NCBI GenBank assembly: GCA_041629655.1
Contig: JBFKMV010000079.1
Location: forward strand, 1-20,437
Reading direction: 5' to 3'
Length of the DNA stretch: 20,437 nucleotides
DNA from: JBFKMV01 sp041629655
GTDB lineage: Bacteria; Acidobacteriota; Polarisedimenticolia; Polarisedimenticolales; Polarisedimenticolaceae
Both the position numbers and the translations under genes were made by a program. This document shows, in pieces, positions 1 to 8,300 of the stretch (its first letter is position 1; each line of letters begins with the position of its first letter). The notes under the pieces were generated by a model. The model made no database searches, was not told where the DNA came from, and saw only the letters and a program-made list of their open reading frames with translations.

Positions 1-2
1 TG

Positions 3-392
3 CCGGAGCAGGCGGCCGCGGCGCCGCTGTTCGCGTTCCGGGCCCGCGCGCGCGCCGCCGCGGGCGACGGGGCCGGCGCCCGGCGCGACGCCGCGGCCGC
101 GGTCCGCGCGGGGCCGGACGATCCGGTCGTGCTGTCGCTGGCGGCCGACGCCCTGGAGACGCTGGGCGACGGCGAGACCGCGCGCCGGCACTGGACCCGC
201 GCGCTGTTCCTGCTTGCGGGACGCAGGTCGAGCGACGAGCGACTGGGTATCATGGTGCGGCTCGCGCGGCTCGAGGAGCGGGAAGGCTCGCCGGCCGCCG
301 CGCTCCGGAACTGGCGCTCGATCCTGGAGCTCCAGCCGGAGCACGCGGAAGCGCGCCGGAGGATCGAGGATCTGACGGGCCTTCGCCGCTGA
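3..392 (+). CDS. TPR-repeat protein, C-terminal part (5' end outside window)
   Basis: The reading frame is already open at the first bases of the window and runs to TGA at 390-392, so this is the C-terminal 129 residues or so of a longer protein. It is Ala/Arg-rich and helical. The segments around 'LSLAADALETLGDGETARRHWTRALFLL' in short form (LAADALETLGD, then ARRHWTRALFLL) and 'LARLEEREGSPAAALRNWRSILEL' (LARLEEREG, ALRNWRSILEL) have the spacing of tetratricopeptide repeats, ending in a typical 'QPEHAEARRRIEDL' capping helix. TPR arrays are protein-protein scaffolds; the partner is unknown. It is followed after 10 nt by the glycosyltransferase gene, whose Shine-Dalgarno overlaps this stop codon, so the two are probably co-transcribed. 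An internal ATG/GTG start is possible but the open frame upstream argues for truncation by the window edge. Confidence 0.7.
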   Translation, partial: PEQAAAAPLFAFRARARAAAGDGAGARRDAAAAVRAGPDDPVVLSLAADALETLGDGETARRHWTRALFLLAGRRSSDERLGIMVRLARLEEREGSPAAALRNWRSILELQPEHAEARRRIEDLTGLRR

Positions 393-402
393 GGAGACGT
401 AC

Positions 403-1107
403 GTGCCGCTGCTGTCCATCGTCATCCCGGTCTACAACGAGGAGCACACCGTCGCCCGGCTGCTGCGGACGGTGCTCGACGCTCCGCTGCCGGGCGGCGT
501 CGAGCGCGAGCTCGTGATCGTCGACGACGCGTCGAGCGACGGGACGGCGGGCGCCCTGGCGCCGTTCGGCGACGATCCACGCGTGCGTCTGTTCCGGCAG
601 CCGGCCAACCGGGGCAAGGGCGCGGCGCTGCGCCGGGGGTTCGCGGAGTCGCGCGGCGAGATGGTGATCGTGCAGGACGCGGACCTCGAGTACGACCCCC
701 GCGACTACTCGAGGATCCTGCAACCGATGCTGGAGGGCAAGGCCGACGTGGTCTACGGCTCGCGGTTCGTGGGCAGCGACGCCCACCGCGTGCTGTTCTT
801 CTGGCACATGGTCGGCAACCGGCTGTTGACGTTGCTGTCCAATATGACCACCAACCTCAACCTCACCGACATGGAGACCTGCTACAAGCTGTTCCGGACC
901 GAGGTGTTGCGGAAGATCGAGCTCCAGGAGGACCGCTTCGGCTTCGAGCCGGAGGTGACGGCCAAGATCGCGCGCCTGGGCGTGCGGATCTACGAGGTCG
1001 GCATCAGCTACGCCGGGCGGACCTACGAGGAGGGCAAGAAGATCGGCTGGCGGGACGGGGTCCGGGCGATGGTCTGCATCCTGAAGTACGGGGTGTTCCG
1101 CCGGTGA
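403..1107 (+). CDS. Family 2 glycosyltransferase, dolichol-phosphate mannosyltransferase-like
   Basis: This 234-residue cytoplasmic GT-A enzyme probably transfers a sugar from a nucleotide donor to a polyprenyl phosphate or similar lipid carrier. The N-terminal IVIPVYNEE (residues 6-14), the nucleotide-binding DDASSDGT (41-48), the metal-binding D-A-D in QDADLEYDP (92-94) and GSRF are all hallmarks of GT2 enzymes of the DPM1/undecaprenyl-phosphate transferase subgroup. The later 'TDMETCYKLF' and 'FGFEPEVTAKIARLG' segments are also typical of this subgroup. No transmembrane helices follow the catalytic domain, so it resembles soluble DPM1 more than the two-helix ArnC/GtrB type. Start GTG at 403 is chosen because GAGGAG at 391-396 overlaps the upstream stop with good spacing. 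Substrate cannot be inferred; Ser/Thr mannosylation or envelope glycan synthesis are possible. Confidence 0.9.
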   Translation: MPLLSIVIPVYNEEHTVARLLRTVLDAPLPGGVERELVIVDDASSDGTAGALAPFGDDPRVRLFRQPANRGKGAALRRGFAESRGEMVIVQDADLEYDPRDYSRILQPMLEGKADVVYGSRFVGSDAHRVLFFWHMVGNRLLTLLSNMTTNLNLTDMETCYKLFRTEVLRKIELQEDRFGFEPEVTAKIARLGVRIYEVGISYAGRTYEEGKKIGWRDGVRAMVCILKYGVFRR

Positions 1108-1133
1108 GCGCCGCTCCCGGGCCTGCCACCGCC

Positions 1134-1406
1134 TCAGGTGCCGTGGCGCCGGTTCTGCCGGTAGGCCGCGGCGGCGATCAGCGCGCCCAGCACCGACAGC
1201 AGCACTCCCGGCAGGGCGACGCCCACCAGCAGCGGGCTCAGCCGGACCTCGTGGCCGCCGAGGCTCACCGCGATCACGAGCACCGCGGCGCCCATCGTGA
1301 AGCCCCACAGCGCGGCAAGGCCGAAGAAAAAGAACCGGACGCGGCTGCGGGTGGAGCGGCTCACGCGCCGGGACCGGGAGCGGGAGCGGCGCCGGCGGGG
1401 GCGCAC
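1134..1406 (-). CDS. Small two-helix membrane protein, unknown function
   Basis: The frame encodes at most 90 residues. A very basic N-terminus (many Arg/Ser) is followed by two hydrophobic helices, roughly FFFFGLAALWGFTMGAAVLVIAV and LLVGVALPGVLLSVLGALIAAAA, and a short basic tail, so both ends are predicted cytoplasmic. It converges with the glycosyltransferase, with 26 nt between stops. The start is uncertain. GTG at 1406 has an AGGAG right against it, too close for a normal Shine-Dalgarno; GTG at 1364 would remove most of the Arg-rich leader and give about 76 residues. I do not recognise a family. Confidence 0.55.
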   Translation of the reverse strand: MRPRRRRSRSRSRRVSRSTRSRVRFFFFGLAALWGFTMGAAVLVIAVSLGGHEVRLSPLLVGVALPGVLLSVLGALIAAAAYRQNRRHGT

Positions 1407-1515
1407 TCCTGCCGATGCGCTAGCATGGCCGATGTTCGGGGTTTCTCGGTGTTCGAGCGAGACAACCTCCCGTGACCCTGGTTCAGACTAAAAGAGACCG
1501 AGGATCCGAGTCAAT

Positions 1516-2121
1516 ATGGTTTTTCACCAACCCGGAAAACGCGGACTGGCCCTGATCTGCGCGCTGTTGCTGCTGGCCGGCCCCGTCGCGGCCAAGGGCC
1601 AGGCCAAGGACCGGCCGGCCGGTGACGGGCTGAGCTCGGTCGAGGGGCGCGTGCGCGCCCCGGACGGCAAGCGGGGGGTCGCCGGGGCCAAGATCCACGC
1701 CTACAACCTGGCCACGGGCCAGACCTACAGCTCCGAGCCCACCGGGCCCAACGGCGCCTACCGGATCGAGGGCCTGCCGTTCGGCTACTTCGAGCTCGCC
1801 GTGGAGACGGGGGACGGTCTGTTCGTCGCGGACCAGATCGTCAACGTCGGACCCTCGGCCAAGGCGCTGGTGCTGCTGACGCTCAAGCCCTACGACCAGC
1901 AGCCCGATTCCTGGTGGGCCGACCACGAGCGGCGGTCGTTCTCGGGATCGGAAGACGAGTCCTCGGGCCTGGCGGAGCTGCGTCGGCGCCGTACCGGCCG
2001 CGAGTTCGTCCGCAGCACCAAGGGCGTCGTGCTGCTGTCCACCGTGGGAGCGGCCGTGCTGCTGGTCATCGCGGCCAGCGACGACGAGACCTCGGCCAGC
2101 CCGATCGTCGGCGGGTTCTGA
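1516..2121 (+). CDS. Membrane-anchored carboxypeptidase-regulatory-like (CnaB-type) protein 1
   Basis: This 201-residue protein has a signal peptide (about 1-26, basic start then LALICALLLLAGPVAA) and one beta-sandwich domain (about 40-125). The sandwich has the CarboxypepD_reg pattern: SVEGRV, then AGAKIHAYN, GAYRIEGLPFGYFEL and a final LTLKP strand. A charged linker (130-168) leads to a C-terminal transmembrane helix (about 170-187) and a short tail. Such domains fold as Ig-like modules outside the membrane and are abundant in Acidobacteriota and Bacteroidota. The ATG at 1516 is preceded by GAGGA at 1500-1504, a rather long spacing. The next gene has the same architecture, so the two are probably an old tandem duplication or work as a pair. 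No enzymatic motif is present. Confidence 0.75.
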   Translation: MVFHQPGKRGLALICALLLLAGPVAAKGQAKDRPAGDGLSSVEGRVRAPDGKRGVAGAKIHAYNLATGQTYSSEPTGPNGAYRIEGLPFGYFELAVETGDGLFVADQIVNVGPSAKALVLLTLKPYDQQPDSWWADHERRSFSGSEDESSGLAELRRRRTGREFVRSTKGVVLLSTVGAAVLLVIAASDDETSASPIVGGF

Positions 2122-2144
2122 CCCGCACCGACGGGGCCCGAGCC

Positions 2145-2173
2145 TTGACAGGAAAACCCGCGGGAAACAGAAT
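2145..2173 (+). promoter_or_regulatory. Sigma-70-type promoter of the second CnaB-like gene
   Basis: A consensus -35 TTGACA (2145-2150) is followed by a 17-nt spacer and CAGAAT (2168-2173), which matches the -10 consensus at four of six positions. It lies in the 113-nt gap between the two CnaB-like genes and would give a leader of about 55 nt before ATG 2235, so the second gene can be expressed on its own. Confidence 0.55.
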
Positions 2174-2234
2174 CGGGGTCCCGGTCGAACGGGAGTCGAT
2201 CGGTGCGCCGGCACGTCGCCGTCGGGGAGGTACC

Positions 2235-2744
2235 ATGACCAAGCTCGTTCCCTTCCGCCGGGCCCTGGCTCGCTCGCTGGTGCTGGCGCTGATCGTGCTG
2301 TCCGTCCAGCTTCCGGCGTCCGCGGGCGGGGGCCTGTTCAACGGCAGGGTGGTCGAGCCCGACGGTCTGACCCCGCGCGAAGGCGTCGTGGTTCGCCTGG
2401 TCGACGGCGAGCGGAGCTTCCCGTCCGCCCCGACCAACGCCGAGGGCCGCTTCCGCATCGCGGACGCGCCGGCCGGAACGTACGTGCTGGTGGCGGACAC
2501 CTCCGAGGGCGCGTACGTCGCGACGGAAGGTCTCACGATCGCCGAGGGTCGCAACGAGCCGCTGCAGCTCCGGCTGCGCAGCGGAGGCCACGCGGCGGCG
2601 GGATCCGGCGGCGGCGGCGGCACCGCGGCCAAGGGGCTGCCCAAGGCCGTCAAGGGCGTCATCGCGGGCATCCTGGTCCTGGGTGCGTTCTTCGCGTTCG
2701 ACAGCAACACCGAGGACGTCGCCTCCGACGACGTGCCGTTCTAG
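2235..2744 (+). CDS. Membrane-anchored carboxypeptidase-regulatory-like (CnaB-type) protein 2
   Basis: This 169-residue protein has the same layout as the preceding gene: signal peptide (about 1-30, LVLALIVLSVQLPASA), one CnaB-like sandwich (about 33-115, with FNGRVVEPDG, GVVVRLVDG, GRFRIADAPAGTYVLVA), a Gly-rich linker (117-133) and a C-terminal helix (about 138-155) ending in an acidic tail. The open frame continues upstream, but the ATG at 2235 is right: it has GGGGAGG at 2224-2230 and begins a clear signal peptide. The stop TAG shares the palindrome CTAG (2741-2744) with the stop of the convergent gene. Likely a cell-surface or periplasmic module; function unknown. Confidence 0.78.
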   Translation: MTKLVPFRRALARSLVLALIVLSVQLPASAGGGLFNGRVVEPDGLTPREGVVVRLVDGERSFPSAPTNAEGRFRIADAPAGTYVLVADTSEGAYVATEGLTIAEGRNEPLQLRLRSGGHAAAGSGGGGGTAAKGLPKAVKGVIAGILVLGAFFAFDSNTEDVASDDVPF

Positions 2745-3904
2745 GCCTCCAGCACCTCCCGCAGACCCTCGATCTCCCCGGCCGAGGCGTCCCGCCACAA
2801 TCCGGCCTTGCGTTTGCGCTCGATCGCGTCGCGGCTGTAGCGCACGCTGGACACGAGGCGCCCGTCGGACGCGAAGAAGTGGGTGCGCCCGCGGTCCCCC
2901 AGCACGACCAGCGTTCCCCGGCGCTCGTCGAACAGCACCGCCGCGTCCGCCGCGGACCGGGCATCCTCCAGCGCCTTGCGCGTCGGGCGCGCGCCGGACT
3001 CGTGTCGCTCGTCGGCGTGGCGGGTGCGGCGGCCGCGCGAACGGTGGTCCCGGGCCAGCCGCCGCGCCAGTCCGTTCAGGATCCCCTCCACCCGGCGCTC
3101 GATCCGGGCCCGCGCCTCGTCCCCGTCCCCCGCGGGCCGCGCGACGGCCGCGCGGACGCGGATCGATTGCAGCGCCGACTGCGCCCAGCGCACACCGCGG
3201 CGCCACGGTAGGTCACGGTGGCGCTCCCACAGCGCACCCAGCTCGCCCCCGGACGGGGCGCGGCCGAGGATGTTCAGTCCCAGCCGGACCTGCCCGCCGC
3301 GCGAGCGCGAGGCCGCGACCTGGAACGTCAGCGCCACGACCCCCCGCCCCTCTTCGAGGCGGGTCTGGACCGGGAAGAAACCGGCGGTGAGCTGGCCGAC
3401 CAGCTCGTAGGACGGCGTGTCGAACGCATCCAAGAGCCGCGCGCGCAGCTCGCCCGCGCCTTGCACCTGGGTCAGGAAGGCCGGGGGGTCGCTGTACAGG
3501 CGGTCGACCTCGGGGTGGCGCAGGTCGAGGCAATACTGGGCGAAGTCCTGCCACCGGGGAACCCCGGTCGGTTCGTAGCCCACGGCGACGTGCCGGTGCG
3601 AGGGAGGCAGCGAGTGCTCGCACGCCGCGGTCCCGCAACGATGGCAGAAGGCGTGACCCGGCCGGAACGAGGCCGCGTGCTCCACCGCGTCGTCGAGCAT
3701 CGCGTCGATCGCGGCCGCGAGCCGTTCGGCGAACCGCCGCGGCTCCGCCGCCTCCCCGCGCAGCGCGAGCGGCAGCTCGAGCGGCAGCTCGCGCAGCCGC
3801 CCCTCGACGAGGTGTCCCCCCGCCTTCCGCGCGACGAGCTCGCGGACCATGCGCTGCAGCACGTCCCAGGCGACCTCGCCGAGCGCCACGACGCGGTCTT
3901 CCAT
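2741..3904 (-). CDS. Uncharacterised protein with a Cys/His cluster
   Basis: This 387-residue soluble protein has no signal peptide. Residues 87-97 hold C-x2-C-x4-C-x-H (FCHRCGTAACEH), followed by more histidines at 103 and 105, which could bind zinc or another metal. The N-terminal third is helical and Arg/Glu-rich; 105-245 looks alpha/beta; a basic, low-complexity stretch (about 300-335) leads to a C-terminal beta-rich part (AAVLFDERRGTLVVLGDRGRTHFF in short: VLFDERRG, LVVLGDRG). I do not recognise a family. The cysteine spacing is not that of a SWIM finger. It is divergent from the DUF2071 gene (96-nt gap). It has no Shine-Dalgarno, but TATGAT sits 6 nt before the ATG, so the mRNA may be leaderless. 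Confidence 0.65.
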   Translation of the reverse strand: MEDRVVALGEVAWDVLQRMVRELVARKAGGHLVEGRLRELPLELPLALRGEAAEPRRFAERLAAAIDAMLDDAVEHAASFRPGHAFCHRCGTAACEHSLPPSHRHVAVGYEPTGVPRWQDFAQYCLDLRHPEVDRLYSDPPAFLTQVQGAGELRARLLDAFDTPSYELVGQLTAGFFPVQTRLEEGRGVVALTFQVAASRSRGGQVRLGLNILGRAPSGGELGALWERHRDLPWRRGVRWAQSALQSIRVRAAVARPAGDGDEARARIERRVEGILNGLARRLARDHRSRGRRTRHADERHESGARPTRKALEDARSAADAAVLFDERRGTLVVLGDRGRTHFFASDGRLVSSVRYSRDAIERKRKAGLWRDASAGEIEGLREVLEA

Positions 3905-3910
3905 GCGCCA

Positions 3911-3916
3911 ATCATA
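3911..3916 (-). promoter_or_regulatory. -10 hexamer immediately before a start codon (possible leaderless promoter)
   Basis: On the minus strand TATGAT is followed by only 6 nt and then the ATG at 3904-3902. No Shine-Dalgarno is visible. The -35 region is not convincing (a TGGCGA-like hexamer at 18 nt). If used, transcription would start at or within a base or two of the ATG. Confidence 0.35.
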
Positions 3917-4000
3917 GGGGGCGCCGGGGCGGCGTCGCCAGGGCCGCGGGCCGCCGCTGTGTTACCGTCTTGGCGGCGTCCGGAAAGGGTGGATGGCGCG

Positions 4001-4882
4001 ATGGACGACACGCCCGAGAACACCGCGCGACCGGGCCGGCCCTCCGGCCGCCCGCTGATGCTCCAGAAGTGGGGCCGCCTGCTGTTCATGCACTGGCCGG
4101 TCGCCGCGGAGCCGCTCGGCGCGCTGCTGCCGCGCGGGGTCGAGCTCGACCTCTACCAGGGGCAGGCCTGGATCGGCGTGATCCCGTTCACGATGTGGGG
4201 CGTTCGTGCGTCGTTCCTGCCGCCGATTCCCGGCACCGCGTCGTTCCACGAGCTGAACGTCAGGACCTACGTGCGGGCCGGCGGGGTCCCGGGGGTGTGG
4301 TTTTTCTCCCTGGACGCGAGCAGCCGGCTGGCGGTGCACGCGGCGCGGCTGGCCTACCACCTGCCGTACTACAGCGCGCGGATGGATCTGCGCCAGGAGG
4401 GCGAGACGATCAGCTACCGCTCCGTGCGGACGCATCGCAACGCCCCGCCGGCGCGGTTCGAGGCGACCTGGCGGCAGCAGGCGCCGCTACCGGAGTCGAG
4501 GCCCGGCACGCTGCAGCACTTCCTGACCGAGCGCTACTGCCTGTACACGGAGCGCTGGGGCCGGATCTTCCGCGGGCGGATCCATCACCCGCCCTGGCCG
4601 CTGCGCGAGGCGCGGCTCGAGTCGCTGGCCTCGACGATGGTCGAGTCGCACGGGCTGCCCACGCCCCAGGGCGAGCCGCTGCTCTACTACGCCGACCAGC
4701 TCGCGGTCCAGATCTGGCCGCTGGAGGCCCGGCCGGTGTTCAGCCGGCAGAAGCTCGCCGAGCAGGCCGCGGCGGCGCCGGAGCCCGTCGCGCGGACCAG
4801 GCTGCCTCAGAAGGGCGAGCCGTCGTCCACCACGACGCCGACCTGGATGACCTCCACGATCGGCCCCGGTGCCCCCATCTGA
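4001..4882 (+). CDS. DUF2071 / YqjF-family protein
   Basis: This 293-residue soluble protein belongs to the YqjF-like DUF2071 family of unknown function. Family features visible are the early 'LMLQKWGRLLFMHWPV' segment, 'LLPRGVELDLYQGQAWIGVIPFTM' (in parts LLPRGVELD and AWIGVIPF), 'ELNVRTYV', 'GVWFFSLDASS', 'LPYYSARM' and the 'FLTERYCLYTE' motif; these are strongly conserved and in the usual order. The frame is open far upstream, but ATG 4001 is chosen because GAAAGGG (3984-3990) precedes it and family homology starts just after. The last 25 residues or so (QKGEPSSTTTPTW onward) do not look like the family and overlap the convergent gene by 76 nt, suggesting that an ancestral stop was lost. 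Confidence 0.85.
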   Translation: MDDTPENTARPGRPSGRPLMLQKWGRLLFMHWPVAAEPLGALLPRGVELDLYQGQAWIGVIPFTMWGVRASFLPPIPGTASFHELNVRTYVRAGGVPGVWFFSLDASSRLAVHAARLAYHLPYYSARMDLRQEGETISYRSVRTHRNAPPARFEATWRQQAPLPESRPGTLQHFLTERYCLYTERWGRIFRGRIHHPPWPLREARLESLASTMVESHGLPTPQGEPLLYYADQLAVQIWPLEARPVFSRQKLAEQAAAAPEPVARTRLPQKGEPSSTTTPTWMTSTIGPGAPI

Positions 4883-5139
4883 ACGAACGCCTTCTGGCCC
4901 CCCGGGACGGTGATCGCCGCGGACACCTCCACCTCGCCGGCGGTCGTCAGCAGCCTCGCCGCCACGATCCCGTCGAGCGTCGTGTCGCCCGCGTTGACGA
5001 CGCCGACTGCCAGCATCGGGCCGACCGGCGTCACGCCGTCGACCACGAGCCCCGAGTCGGCGCCGATCACGGCCACGGGAACCGCGGCGAGGACCGCGCT
5101 CCCGACCAGTGCCGTGCAGCTTCGAATGGAGATCATCAT
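4807..5139 (-). CDS. Small secreted protein, unknown function
   Basis: This 110-residue protein has a signal peptide (about 1-27, hydrophobic LVGSAVLAAVPVAVIG then ADS) and a beta-rich domain with the alternating pattern of an Ig-like fold (PMLAVGVVNAGDTTLDGIVAAR, VEVSAAITVPGGQKAFVQMG). The V-N-A-G-D-T strand-turn resembles CARDB-type adhesive modules. The start at 5139 has a very strong Shine-Dalgarno, AGGAGGAG, about 8 nt upstream; a longer frame from GTG 5187 would bury the signal peptide and is rejected. Its 3' end overlaps the DUF2071 gene by 76 nt in convergent orientation. It ends in DDGSPF. Confidence 0.65.
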   Translation of the reverse strand: MMISIRSCTALVGSAVLAAVPVAVIGADSGLVVDGVTPVGPMLAVGVVNAGDTTLDGIVAARLLTTAGEVEVSAAITVPGGQKAFVQMGAPGPIVEVIQVGVVVDDGSPF

Positions 5140-5352
5140 GGTTCCCGCTCCTCCTACATCCGGATCTAGCTCGAATTCAGCATGCACTCCTCATGATCCG
5201 AAATGGTGTCCAGAGAAAAACATATATCCGAGAAGTGGAGACGCAATATAAATTATAATAATACTAACTACATAGGATTGATGGGAATTGGATGCCGGGA
5301 ATCGGAAACGTCGCGGTGATAAGGGGATCCCGGGCCGGGCCCCCGCCCGGGC
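5140..5352. other. AT-rich intergenic island with possible promoter for the small secreted gene
   Basis: Bases 5205-5290 are strikingly A/T-rich compared with the rest of the window. On the minus strand a perfect TATAAT lies at 5257-5252, which could drive the secreted gene with a leader of about 110 nt, but no good -35 is found 16-18 nt upstream. The same gap holds the end of the kinase/activator gene's transcription unit. No ORF with a credible start was seen. Confidence 0.35.
5329..5351 (-). terminator. GC-rich hairpin just after the kinase/activator stop codon
   Basis: CCCGGGC (5329-5335) pairs with GCCCGGG (5345-5351) around a 9-nt loop. It begins one base after the TGA of the minus-strand gene. 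There is no U-tract after it, so if it ends transcription it is an imperfect intrinsic terminator or only protects the 3' end. Confidence 0.3.
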
Positions 5353-8300
5353 TCAGAGACCGTGCTGCCGGATCTTGCGGTAGATCGTGGCCCGCGAGAC
5401 GCCGAGCAGCCGGGCCGCCCGGCGCCGGTTGCCCTGGCTCGCCTCGAGCGCGCGCCGGATCTGCTCGCGCTCGCCGTGCCGGAGCGAGAGGGCCGGCGGC
5501 CCGGCCGCGGCCTCGCGCAACAGCGTCTGCCGCAACCCGGGGTCGGACTCGATGACGTCCAGTGTGATCGGCTCGCGGCCCGCGAGCACGGACACCCGCT
5601 GGATCGTGTTCTCGAGCTCGCGCACGTTGCCGGGCCAGGCGTACCGTTCGAGCAGCGCCAGCACGGGCTCGTCCAGCGCGGCCGGCGCGCGCCCGCGCTC
5701 CCGGCCGATCCGGTCGAGGAAGTGCGTCGCGAGCAGCTCGATGTCGCCGGGCCGGTCACGCAGCGGCGGCAGCTCGATCGTCAGTACCTGGATCCGGTAC
5801 AACAGGTCCTGGCGGAAGCGGCGCTGCCGCACCTCGGCGCCGAGGTCGCGGTGCGACGCGGCCAGCAGGCGCACGTCGACGCGCACCGTGCTCTCGCCCC
5901 CGACCCTGCGCAGCTCGCCCTCCTGGAGCACGCGCAACAACCGCGCCTGCATGCCCGGCGACATGTCGCCGATCTCGTCCAGCAACAGCGTGCCGCCGTC
6001 GGCCTGCTCGAACAGCCCCGGGCGGTCGCGCTCGGCGCCGGTGAACGCGCCGCGAACGTGCCCGAACAGCTCGCTCTCCAGCAGGGTCTCGGGAATCGCG
6101 GCGCAGTTCTCGGTGAGAAAAGTCTGGCGGCGCCGGCGACCGTGGGCGTGGATCGCGCGGGCGACCAGCTCCTTGCCCGTCCCGCTCGCGCCCTGGATCA
6201 GCACCGGCAGATCCGTCGCCGCGACCTTCTCGATCAGGTCGAACACGGCCTGCATGCCCGGCGAGCGGCCGATCAGGTTGTCGAAGCGGGTGCGGGTGGC
6301 GGCCGCGGCCTCGAGCCGCCGGTTCTGCTGCTCGAGCCGCACGCGGGCTCGAGTGTTGGTGAGCGCGAGCGCCGCGTGATCGGCGAATGCCTCCAAGAAC
6401 CGCAGGTCGTCGGCTCCGAACAGCGAGCCGTCGCGGCGACTGTCCAGGTACACCGTCCCGAGGATTCGCCCGCGCGATCGCAACGGCACGCACATCAACG
6501 AGCGGATGCCGTAAAGGCTGACGCTCTTCAGGTCGCGGAACCGGGCGTCCTCCCCGGCGTCCACGGCCAGCAGCGACTGGCCGGCGCCCGTGGCCGCGGC
6601 CTGCACGATGCTGTGGCTGTACGACTCGGCGTCGCGGACGGTCTCGTCCTCGAGGTTGCGGGCGACGCGCACCGAGAACCCCGTCGCGTCGCCCCGTTCG
6701 TCCTTGAGCAGGATCATGCCGCGCTCCGCGCGCACCGCACGCAACGCCATGTCGAGGATCGATTCCAGCAACGCCTCGGGATCGCTCTCGGAGTTGAGCA
6801 CCCGGATCATGTCGTACATCGCGACCAGCCGGCTCTCGAGCGCTCCGCCGCCCAGGGTCGCCTCGCGACCCAGGGCGCGGAACACCGGCCTGCGGAGGAA
6901 ATCCCGGCGCACCCCGGGGTCCTCGATCCGGCCGGCCGCCCGTTCCAGCAGCGTCCGGCCGCGCTCCAGCGCCCGCGCGGCTCCGTCGTGATCGCCGAGC
7001 CGTTCCAGCGCTTCGCGCAACAACGCCTCCGCGCGCGCCCCGAACGCGGCGGCTCCGGAGGTCTCCGCCTCGCGCGCGGCCCGCTGGGCCGCGTCGCGCG
7101 CCGCCTCGGCATCGTTCCGCGCCAACCGTGACGCGGCGCGGGAGAGATCGGCGCGCAGGCGGATCTCGCGGTCGTAGGCCTCCGGGTGGCGCGCGGCGAT
7201 CGCCTGCAGCTCGCGATCCAGCGGCTCGAACGGATCGGCGCAGTCGGGCCGGGCCCGGCGCTCCAGATCGATCACCATCGCCATCAGCAGCGGCCGCGGC
7301 TTGCGCCGGCGGCGGCAGCGGCGCAGGCTCTCGTCCAGCAGACCGCGCACCGTCTCCTCGTCCGCGCTGCCCGATTCGATCCAGGCGTCGGCCAGCAACA
7401 TCCGTCCGTAGTCCACGTTCTCCGGCTCGACCTGCTCGAGCGGACGGTCCAGCACGTCGCGCAGCCGCCCGATCGCCTGACCGGCGCGCCCGCAACGGAT
7501 CAGCGCGTCGGCGTGTCGGAGCCGGTCCAGCACCATCAGGTTGGGCTCGCCCAGGTAACGGGTCAGGTCCGCCGCCTGTCCCGCCAGCACGATCGCCCGG
7601 TCGAGCCGGCCCTGGTCGATCGCCACGCTGGCCAGCCGCGACAGCGCGACCTCCTGCAGGCTGAGGTTCCCCTGCTCGCTCACCGCCGCGAGCACCTGCT
7701 CCAGCAGCTCGACGGCCCCGTCGTGATCCCCGGCCCGCGAGCGGATCACGGCCAGCCCGATGCGCGACTTGTGCTCGCCCGAGTCATCGGCGAGGTCCGG
7801 GTGCTCGGCACGCGCTCGACGGCACAGCTCGATCGCCTCGCGGAAATCGGCCTCGGCCTCGCTGGCGCCCAGGCGCACCCGGCACGTGGCCAACGCCTGC
7901 ACGGTCTCGGCCTCGGCGACCACGTTGCCCAGGCCGCGGAAGACCTCGCGCGCCTGGAGCAGCAGCGGGATCGCCTCGCGTTCACGCCCCAGGCGGCCCA
8001 GTACCATGCCGGCAACCTTGCGCGCGCGGGCCTCCTGCTCGCGGTCGCCGCGCCCGGCCGCGCGCCGCGCCGCCGTCTCGGCCACGTCGAGCGCTCGCCG
8101 GAAGCGTCCGGCGTGGACGAGCGCGGTCGCCTGCGCGGTCATCACGTCGATCCGCCCGCCGTCGTCCGGCGACAATCGCAGCGCGGCCCCGAAGGCCCGC
8201 GCCGCCGCGGCGTGAGTCCCCGCGCGCATGCGGGCCTCGCCCTGGCGGATCCGCAGCTCGCGGCGGCGCCGCCGGTCACTCCCGGCCAGCAGGCGCAGCG

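Noticed and set aside
1434..1453. Sigma-54-like promoter before CnaB-like gene 1 (TGGCCGATGTTCGGGG)
   Set aside because: The -12 GC is absent at the required spacing (GG-N10-GG), so the match is incidental.
5140..5187. Extended start (GTG 5187) for the small secreted gene
   Set aside because: It would place 16 charged residues before a clear signal peptide; ATG 5139 has a much better Shine-Dalgarno.
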